DNA of 20,078 nt. It comes from Proteobacteria bacterium UBA664. GTDB taxonomy: Bacteria; Pseudomonadota; Gammaproteobacteria; UBA7966. Positions 13,542-20,078 of this stretch are shown here, in pieces. Position numbers and translations under genes: made by a program. Positions within the stretch are counted from its first letter, which is position 1. Each line of letters opens with the position of its first letter. The notes under the pieces are model-generated. The model ran no database searches and had not been told where the DNA came from. It was given only the letters and a program-made list of their open reading frames with translations. Location: NCBI GenBank assembly GCA_002299125.1, contig DBNU01000107.1, forward strand, positions 1 through 20,078. The letters are read 5' to 3'.

Positions 13542-14533
13542 GTCTCAGTGTTCCCGCCGTGCAGGTGCCTGAGCCCCGCCTCCACACGCTCGAGCACTGC
13601 GCGCTGAAGGGACTCCGGGCCTCGCACTTCAACCTCCGGAAGATGGCGCAGAATGTCCATCACCAGCTCCGTCGGGTCGGCATAGGGCAGCCGCAGCCAG
13701 TAGTGAGCCTCTGCATCGAAGCGACCTTCCTGCTGGCGATGCCAGGTCTCAGCCGCTACCCAGCGCGCGGCGTGCGGCGTGAATCGAAGTTCCGCCCACT
13801 GCACCGAGCGCCCCGCAAAGATGCCGTAGCCCGAACCGAGCTTGGCATCCAGTTCCTCCTGCGGGACCTCGATGGCGCTGCGTTCCACCTCGCTCACGTG
13901 CCGGATCACATCCACCGAGAAGCTGCGCAACTCCGTGCGCAGGTGACACCACGCGTCCAGATACCAGTTGTCCCGGTAGTGGATGAGCCGCTGCGGTGAG
14001 ATCTCCCGCTCGCTCTCTTCGTCGCGACCACGGGCGTGATAGACGATGAGCAAGCGCTTGCGCCGCAGGAGCGCCGTGCCGATGCGCTGGAAATCCGGCA
14101 AGTGCAGGCGGCGCGCCCCGACCGTCTGCACCACGATGCGACGGGCAAGGTCCTGTGCGCTGCCGGTTCCGTCCGCCAACATGCAGGTCAAGCGATCGAT
14201 GAGCGGGCTGACATGGGGCGCAAGCAGACCGCCCGCATCCAGGTTCGCGAGCAGGTGGTTGATGGTCAGAAGCGCATGGATCTCCTCGGCCGACAGCCAT
14301 AGCCCCGGCAGTTCGTATTGCTGGCCAGCGTGGGCGGCCGCGGCGTCGAGCCGGTAACCACCTTTGCTGCGGTCGTAGACAATCGGATGGTTGAGTCGGT
14401 CTCGCAGATAGCTGATGTCACGGGTGAGCTGCGCCCGAGAGACCTGCAGCGCCTCCTCGAGAAATTGGCGCGAGCGGTAGTTCGGCCCGGCCAGCAGGGA
14501 ATTCAGACGAGCGAGACGTTCGGCTCTGGACAT
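13538..14533 (-). CDS. WYL-domain transcriptional regulator (YafY/DeoR-type)
   Basis: This 331-residue protein has a DeoR-type N-terminal helix-turn-helix (about 1-65: SRAQLTRDISYLRD, then YDRSKGGYRL). A WYL domain follows (about 140-225: LIVYHARGRDEESEREISPQ, then RDNWYLDAWCHLR), and a C-terminal WCX-like dimerisation domain (about 240-325). WYL domains bind ligands, often nucleic acids or nucleotides, and many such regulators control DNA repair or phage-defence genes. No defence gene is seen here, so the target is unknown. The ATG at 14533 gives the normal N-terminus; the Shine-Dalgarno is weak. The gene is convergent with the MarR-like gene and their stops share CTAG. Confidence 0.88.
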   Translation of the reverse strand: MSRAERLARLNSLLAGPNYRSRQFLEEALQVSRAQLTRDISYLRDRLNHPIVYDRSKGGYRLDAAAAHAGQQYELPGLWLSAEEIHALLTINHLLANLDAGGLLAPHVSPLIDRLTCMLADGTGSAQDLARRIVVQTVGARRLHLPDFQRIGTALLRRKRLLIVYHARGRDEESEREISPQRLIHYRDNWYLDAWCHLRTELRSFSVDVIRHVSEVERSAIEVPQEELDAKLGSGYGIFAGRSVQWAELRFTPHAARWVAAETWHRQQEGRFDAEAHYWLRLPYADPTELVMDILRHLPEVEVRGPESLQRAVLERVEAGLRHLHGGNTET

Positions 14534-14873
14534 GGATCTGCAAGCTCGTACCCCGGAATGGAAGACCTGAGCGTAGCCCAGACCCCGGCGGAAATTGTCC
14601 GGTGCAAGCTTGCCACCCAGCGCTGCGATCCGGTGACGGCATCGAGAGGGGACATCTGCGAGAAACAGGGCCGCCGCTATCAGACCGACATCAGACGATT
14701 GAACTCACGCGTCGAACGCTGGATGCGCCGGGCTGAGCCATGGGCGCAGCGCTCCGCGAATAGCCGTCTCGATGATCGAATGGCTATCCACGCCGAAGAC
14801 CGGTGTCTCTACATCGGACACGATTGGTGGTGCAGCAGATGTGAGCGGGGGCGTAGTGGCACTGGCAGGTCCA
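14534..14873. other. 340-base region with no recognised gene
   Basis: This region separates the WYL gene from mtfA. Long frames on the plus strand here are continuations of shadows and do not resemble proteins. The only candidate is a short minus-strand frame (14705-14821), listed separately. No clear promoter, box or terminator was identified. Confidence 0.5.
14705..14821 (-). CDS. Possible 38-residue ORF downstream of mtfA
   Basis: A GTG at 14821 opens a short frame (VSDVETPVFGVDSHSIIETA, then IRGALRPWLSPAHPAFDA). Its composition looks more protein-like than the surrounding shadows. A competing frame, an ATG overlapping the mtfA TGA as TGATG, stops after 21 residues, so a frameshifted small gene is conceivable. 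No Shine-Dalgarno and no family are recognised. Confidence 0.25.
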   Translation of the reverse strand: MSDVETPVFGVDSHSIIETAIRGALRPWLSPAHPAFDA

Positions 14874-15728
14874 TCAGGCGGCCTCCGTCTGTGGGCAGCG
14901 CCAGGCGAGGGGATCGATGCCGAGCACCTGCACGAGCAGCCGGTAGACTGCGGGCTCGCGCGCCTCGAGTTCCCACGGGCACTCGATGAAGACCTCGGTG
15001 ACGTAGGCCAGGAATTCCCCCGCGTTCTCGCTGGCTGCGGGATCCAGCCAGACCGGATCGTGGCGTTTCTCGACCGCTCTGCAGAAGCGTTCGAAGGCCG
15101 CTGACCAGGCCGTGGTCCAGGTCTCGAGCGCAACCCCTGGCGGCAGCACTGGCAGGCCACCCGTGCCACCCGACAGTGCGTCGAGTTGATGAGCGAACTC
15201 GTGGATGACCACATTCACGCCGTCGTGTGGATCGGCGGCACCGTCCTCGACCTCCGTCCAGGCCAGCACCACCCGCTCCCCCGACCAGGATTCGCCCTCC
15301 AGTTCGCGCAGGCCTTCCTCCACCACGCCTCCTGCGTGCTCGAGTCGATGTGGGCTCAGGAAGACATCCGGATAGAGCAATACCTCCCGCAGCTCGGGCC
15401 AGGGGTCACTCTGATGACCCAGCGTGAGCACACCCGCCTGCGCTGCCACCAGCAGGCGCATGTCGTCGGTCACCGCCAGACCGTTGCAACCGACGAACTG
15501 CCAGGACTCCAGCAATTGCAGGATCCGCATCTGCAAGTGCTGGCGCTCAGCGGTGGGCAGATGCGAATAGAGCGGCAGCCGATCCTCGAGCAGCGTGACC
15601 CAGGTCGGCGGAAACGGGGCCGCACCGATTCGTTGCCGACGGCGTGCGCGGCGCCCGGGGGCGGTCCAGATCCAGGCGCACACCAGCGCGACCGCGAGCA
15701 GGAACAGGATGGAATGCAGCGGCTGCAT
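14874..15728 (-). CDS. mtfA: MtfA-type zinc peptidase (M90 family) with N-terminal membrane anchor
   Basis: This 284-residue protein is related to E. coli MtfA (Mlc titration factor A, 265 residues), a zinc-dependent peptidase that binds the regulator Mlc. The zinc motif HEFAH is at 176-180 (VNVVIHEFAHQLD), with a downstream Glu region EFLAYVTEVF that fits the third ligand. LLYPDVFLSPH and RVVLAWTEVEDG are also typical. Unlike E. coli MtfA it begins with a membrane helix (about 6-22) followed by an Arg-rich stretch (26-33), so the peptidase is probably tethered on the cytoplasmic side. The ATG at 15728 is preferred to an in-frame GTG at 15755 because GGGAAGAG precedes it. It lies 71 bases after the ankyrin gene in the same direction. 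A partner is unknown; no Mlc/PTS gene is in the window. Confidence 0.88.
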   Translation of the reverse strand: MQPLHSILFLLAVALVCAWIWTAPGRRARRRQRIGAAPFPPTWVTLLEDRLPLYSHLPTAERQHLQMRILQLLESWQFVGCNGLAVTDDMRLLVAAQAGVLTLGHQSDPWPELREVLLYPDVFLSPHRLEHAGGVVEEGLRELEGESWSGERVVLAWTEVEDGAADPHDGVNVVIHEFAHQLDALSGGTGGLPVLPPGVALETWTTAWSAAFERFCRAVEKRHDPVWLDPAASENAGEFLAYVTEVFIECPWELEAREPAVYRLLVQVLGIDPLAWRCPQTEAA

Positions 15729-15799
15729 GCGTTCTCTTCCCTTGCCACTGCTCACCCGGTCCGAGCGGCGACCGGCGCCAAAGGAACACCCGGTTCCGC

Positions 15800-17137
<1,338 letters not shown>

Positions 17138-17153
17138 GCGCCCTCTCCCGCGG

Positions 17154-17181
17154 TTCATTGCCGGCGATTCATTGCCGGGGA
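17154..17181. repeat. 14-base tandem duplication upstream of the ankyrin gene
   Basis: TTCATTGCCGGCGA is followed at once by TTCATTGCCGGGGA, 13 of 14 identical. The unit is not a multiple of three. It lies between the Sel1 stop and the preferred ankyrin start, which favours a non-coding leader. Confidence 0.8.
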
Positions 17182-17211
17182 TGACTGACAGCAACGACGA
17201 TTGATAGGCCA

Positions 17212-18390
17212 TCAGCGTGCCCCTCCAGAGAGCTTGAGCAGGTTGTCGAGGTGCGCCTGCGCCTTCGCGTGGCCTTGACCCGCCGCGCGCCGGAACCAGG
17301 TGATGGCCCACACGTCATCGGCCTCGATGCCCTCACCCATGAGGTAGAGGTTGCCAAGCTGAAACTGCGACTCGGCATCGCCCGCCTCGGCGGCACGCCG
17401 GTACCAGTCCATGGCGGAGCGCACATCCCGGGGCCGGCCGCGCCCGGCGTGCAGACGCGCCGCGAGCTCGCGCTGGGCCGCCACGTCCCCGGCTGCGGCG
17501 AGTTGCGCGAGCGCGGGATAGGCGAGAGTCGCCGTATCCGCTGCGGCCGCCGTCCCCGGGTTGACGGCGGGTGCGGCGGCCGGCGGGGGCGCGGCAGACC
17601 ATTCCATCCCCGCGCCACCTCCAAAGGGGTCTGCCGGCATTGGAGAAGGGTTCGCTGCCACCTGTAATGGGGCCGCCCGCGGACCACCACCAGGACCGTC
17701 TCCGGTCGGCTGGCCGGTGATGTCATCGCCGCGCGGGAGCGGCAGGGGCAGACCGGGATCGAAACTGACGCTGATGCCGCGCTCGCGGGCCTTGGCGAGC
17801 GCAGCCAGTTCCTTTGGCCCCGGCGCGCGCACTTCACCTGCGCCCTCGGCAGGGGCAGCCGCCACGGCCGTCTCAACGGAGCCCGCCGGGGTAGCTGCAA
17901 TCGGCTGGGGATCTGCGGCCACCGGCGCGTCCGCTGCAGACGGCGCCACAGGCTCGACGGGAGCTTCCGCGGTCGGCACGCTCGGCGCCACGACCTCTTG
18001 CGGCGTCGCGGCCACATTCGCAGCCTGGTCCAACGCATTATCCGCAGCGCCCTCAGATGTACCTGCGGTACGCGCGCCGAGGGCATAGAGCGCCTCGACC
18101 GCGGGTGTGTGCCCCTGCGCCGCAGCCAACTGGTACCAGTACCAGGCCCAGTAGTCGTCCGGCACGATGCCGATGCCACGCTCGAAGATTGTGCCCATGC
18201 GGAACTGAGCCTCCGCGTTGCCACCCTCGGCCAGCGGCCGCAATTCCGAGAGGGCACGCACCCCCTCGCCTCGCTCAAGCAGGCGCAGTGCCTCGTCCAG
18301 TTGCGAGGCGGCAGAAACCGGAGCGACGACGAAGATCCCGCCGACCAGACGTACGGCCAGCCAGACCACGGCGCGACGCGGACAGGTCAT
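17212..18390 (-). CDS. Exported Sel1-repeat protein with long Ala/Pro-rich linker
   Basis: This 392-residue protein has a signal peptide (about 1-28, ending VVAPVSA). One to two Sel1/TPR-like repeats occupy about 42-100 (PLAEGGNAEAQFRMGTIFER, DDYWAWYWYQLAAAQGHTPA). A low-complexity Ala/Pro linker follows (about 105-300), with a short more ordered segment LAALAKARERGISVSFDPGL. At least two more Sel1 repeats end the protein (about 300-385: RSAMDWYRRAAEAGDAESQF, LGNLYLMGEGIEADD). Sel1 proteins are usually protein-binding scaffolds; the partner here is unknown. The ATG at 18390 overlaps the upstream gene's stop as ATGA, with GGGGG upstream. The ankyrin gene follows in the same direction. Confidence 0.88.
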   Translation of the reverse strand: MTCPRRAVVWLAVRLVGGIFVVAPVSAASQLDEALRLLERGEGVRALSELRPLAEGGNAEAQFRMGTIFERGIGIVPDDYWAWYWYQLAAAQGHTPAVEALYALGARTAGTSEGAADNALDQAANVAATPQEVVAPSVPTAEAPVEPVAPSAADAPVAADPQPIAATPAGSVETAVAAAPAEGAGEVRAPGPKELAALAKARERGISVSFDPGLPLPLPRGDDITGQPTGDGPGGGPRAAPLQVAANPSPMPADPFGGGAGMEWSAAPPPAAAPAVNPGTAAAADTATLAYPALAQLAAAGDVAAQRELAARLHAGRGRPRDVRSAMDWYRRAAEAGDAESQFQLGNLYLMGEGIEADDVWAITWFRRAAGQGHAKAQAHLDNLLKLSGGAR

Positions 18391-19160
18391 CGGCAGCCCC
18401 CGTTAAGGCAGGACACCGGGCGATGATTGGCAGCGACGGAAACCACCCGCCGTTCAGCAGGCGGAAAGACGATACGGGCGCGATAACTGTCGCCATTCGG
18501 TTGCCGGACGTTGGAGATCCCGCGGTATTCGTAAAGCATGCCGCTGGCGAGGTCGTAATCGAGCTCCACAGAGGCGACGAGGTTGCGCAGGATGAAGCCA
18601 TCGGGCCTCAGTACGAGCTGCAACAGCGACAGCCCTTCGCGCTCTGTTTCACCGACCTTCTCGACCCGAAAGCGCAGCGCCCGCAACTGGCTGGGGACGA
18701 TGAAATCGAAGACCTTGCGCTCTCCGCGGGCAAGCCCCTCGAGATGTTGGCGCATGAACTGATCGAAGCCGGCATCTGCAACCACCTCACCGGCCACGGT
18801 CACGCTGCGCTCGCGATCGCGGTCGGCACCGGGTTCGCGTGTGAAGACCATGATCTCCTCACCCTCGCGCCGGATGCCTTCGCGGTAGCCGATGCGGCTG
18901 TCGGCGAGACTGAACAGCGGCAGGAAGGGTGAGACGAACTCCAGCGTCTTGGCCGCAATGGGCTTTCCCGAGGGATCGACGTATTCCACTTGCGCCCGCA
19001 CGGCGCGGCCGTCCTCGATCACGGCCTCATGACGCTCGCTGTAGATGGGTGCACCGGTGGCGAGGTCGGTGGCGTAGCCGGTCCAGCGCGCCACCTCGGC
19101 GGCGAAAGCAGCGGCAGGCAGGCAGGCCATGAGCAGGCAGGTCAGGCGTGGCAGGGTCAT
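18387..19160 (-). CDS. Exported conserved-looking protein of unknown function
   Basis: This 257-residue protein has a signal peptide MTLPRLTCLLMACLPAAAFA (cleavage near residue 20). The mature part looks beta-rich, alternating hydrophobic and charged residues (ARWTGYATDLATGAPIYSER, FVSPFLPLFSLADSRIGYRE, DGFILRNLVASVELDYDLAS). It has no catalytic motif I recognise and ends with CLNGGCR, two Cys that could bind a metal or form a disulfide. Its regular alternation suggests a periplasmic beta-barrel-like or lipocalin-like fold, but that is a guess. The ATG at 19160 has GGGAG at good spacing; the frame is open far upstream without signal-peptide likeness. It is the first gene of the group and overlaps the Sel1 gene by ATGA. 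Confidence 0.8.
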   Translation of the reverse strand: MTLPRLTCLLMACLPAAAFAAEVARWTGYATDLATGAPIYSERHEAVIEDGRAVRAQVEYVDPSGKPIAAKTLEFVSPFLPLFSLADSRIGYREGIRREGEEIMVFTREPGADRDRERSVTVAGEVVADAGFDQFMRQHLEGLARGERKVFDFIVPSQLRALRFRVEKVGETEREGLSLLQLVLRPDGFILRNLVASVELDYDLASGMLYEYRGISNVRQPNGDSYRARIVFPPAERRVVSVAANHRPVSCLNGGCR

Positions 19161-19448
19161 GCGCGTTCTCCCGGGCAGGGCCCGTTGCAACTGGCGAGGG
19201 CGAAGTCTAAAGCAGTGGCGCGCCGACTCAGTGCGCTCAAGCGCATCGACCACGAACCAGGTGAGCGGTTTCCGGTCAGCCGGCCCGCTGCCCATCAGCC
19301 GGCCAACCGCCTCCTCCGGACCGCCTCCAGGCTCATTCCTCCTTGGAATCTCAAGCCCGGCTCCAGGCTCACACCTCGTTGGACAAGACTCCTCATTGTC
19401 CGATGCATTCCAGGCGACTACCATCGGCGCTTTTTTGCGGGGGTAGGC
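19161..19448. promoter_or_regulatory. Divergent promoter region between the exported-protein group and purE
   Basis: This 288-base gap should hold promoters for both directions. For purE, TTGTCC (19397-19402) and TACCAT (19419-19424) with a 16-base spacer are a plausible sigma-70 promoter. TTGTCC also pairs with GGACAA (19381-19386) in a small inverted repeat. No classical PurR operator was seen. Confidence 0.35.
19325..19383. repeat. Imperfect direct repeat upstream of purE
   Basis: Two 23-base stretches (19325-19347 and 19361-19383), beginning CTCCAGGCTCA and ending TTGGA, differ at three positions and are spaced 36 bases apart. The function is unknown. Confidence 0.5.
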
Positions 19449-19982
19449 ATGGCGGCTGGCAAGGGACGCAAACAGGGCGAAGAAGTCCCGGGCAGCGCGC
19501 GGATTGGGGTGGTCATGGGCAGCCGCTCGGATTGGGACACGCTCCGCGAGGCCGCCCGGATACTCGAGCACTTCGACGTGCCGCACGAGTGTCGCGTGGT
19601 GTCGGCCCATCGAACACCGGAACTGCTGGCGGATTACGCCCGCGAAGCGGAGGGGCGCGGATTCGCGGCCATCATCGCCGGTGCGGGGGGCGCTGCCCAC
19701 CTGCCCGGGATGCTGGCTGCTCACACCCTGCTCCCGGTGCTCGGCGTGCCGGTGAAGAGCAAATCCCTGGCGGGCCTCGATTCGCTGCTCTCCATCGTGC
19801 AGATGCCGGCCGGCGTCCCGGTGGCCACCCTCGCCATCGGCGAGGCCGGGGCAAAAAACGCGGCGCTGCTGGCGGTGGCAATCCTCGGCATTACCGACCC
19901 CGCCCTGCGCGAGCGGCTTCGCGCCTGGCGTGCGGCGCAGACGGCGCGCGTCGTCGAAGAAGGCCTGGAGGGCCTGGAGTGA
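19449..19982 (+). CDS. purE: PurE, N5-carboxyaminoimidazole ribonucleotide mutase
   Basis: This 177-residue class I PurE converts N5-CAIR to CAIR in purine synthesis, downstream of PurK. Family motifs are GVVMGSRSDWDT (about 20-31), RVVSAHRTPELLADYA and AGAGGAAHLPGMLAAHTLLPVLGVPV, then SIVQMPAGVPVATLAIGEAGAKNAALLAV. The ATG at 19449 gives a protein of normal length with a short extra N-terminus (about 17 residues); GGGGGTAGG lies just upstream. The frame is open far back to 18990, but that part is antisense to the exported-protein gene and is rejected. Its TGA overlaps the purK GTG. Confidence 0.96.
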   Translation: MAAGKGRKQGEEVPGSARIGVVMGSRSDWDTLREAARILEHFDVPHECRVVSAHRTPELLADYAREAEGRGFAAIIAGAGGAAHLPGMLAAHTLLPVLGVPVKSKSLAGLDSLLSIVQMPAGVPVATLAIGEAGAKNAALLAVAILGITDPALRERLRAWRAAQTARVVEEGLEGLE

Positions 19983-20078
19983 CCGTCATCGCGCCTGGTG
20001 CCCGCCTGGGTGTGCTCGGCAGCGGCCAGCTTGGTCGCATGTTCGCCATCGCGGCGCGGCGCCTCGGCTACCGGGTGC
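19979..20078 (+). CDS. purK: PurK, N5-carboxyaminoimidazole ribonucleotide synthase, N-terminal part (cut by window end)
   Basis: Only the first 33 codons are present. The GTG at 19979 overlaps the purE stop as GTGA. The translation contains LGVLGSGQLGRMFAIAARRL, the nucleotide-binding start typical of PurK (ATP-grasp family), which carboxylates AIR using ATP and bicarbonate. The pair purE-purK is a common operon. Confidence 0.93.
   Translation, partial: MTVIAPGARLGVLGSGQLGRMFAIAARRLGYRV

Noticed and set aside
13538..14533. WYL regulator as proof of a phage-defence island
   Set aside because: No nuclease, methylase, helicase, toxin or other defence gene is present in the window.
18990..19448. 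N-terminal extension of purE
   Set aside because: It is antisense to the exported-protein gene and would give a PurE nearly twice the normal length.

Overview
The window is high-GC DNA from a gammaproteobacterium that probably respires at low oxygen. The arrangement bamD divergent from rluD-pgeF, the purE-purK pair and the FNR/cbb3 oxidase genes all fit that group, perhaps near the Chromatiales/Ectothiorhodospiraceae. The taxon is inferred from gene order and protein style, not from a search. No tRNA, rRNA, insertion sequence or CRISPR array was seen. Many long antisense reading frames exist only because of the GC content.

Left part (1-9.7 kb) is a cbb3-type cytochrome oxidase assembly and oxygen-control region. 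It starts with a broken ccoI (copper P-type ATPase) and ccoS. Convergent to these, on the minus strand, are fixL-fixJ, fnr and a receiver-only protein that overlaps the end of fnr. On the plus strand follow a DsbD_2/TauE-like membrane protein, ccoP, ccoG and ccoH. The catalytic subunits ccoN and ccoO are absent from the window. Two near-consensus FNR boxes were found, one in front of fnr and one in front of ccoP. The inferred logic is that a FixLJ-like phosphorelay and an Fe-S FNR regulator together adjust oxidase maturation to oxygen or redox state. Three things are odd. The FixL-like kinase lacks the proximal heme histidine. The extra receiver has Glu in place of the phosphoacceptor Asp. At the left edge, the ccoI segment upstream of the junction lies on the opposite strand, as if part of the gene were inverted.

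Middle part (9.7-14.6 kb) holds housekeeping genes, pgeF and rluD on the minus strand and bamD on the plus strand. After them come a small unknown gene, a MarR-like winged-helix protein and a WYL-domain regulator. The last two are convergent and share the stop sequence CTAG.

Right part (14.7-19.2 kb) is a co-directional minus-strand group: an exported protein of unknown family, an exported Sel1-repeat protein, and an exported ankyrin protein with an unusual Cys/His-rich repeat region and one CXXCH motif. A membrane-anchored MtfA-type zinc peptidase and possibly a very short ORF follow. The first two genes overlap at ATGA and the group looks like one transcription unit. The Cys/His-rich ankyrin protein is the most unusual gene in the window and suggests a periplasmic metal- or heme-related role, which is an inference. 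The window ends with purE and the first 100 bases of purK, which overlap at GTGA.
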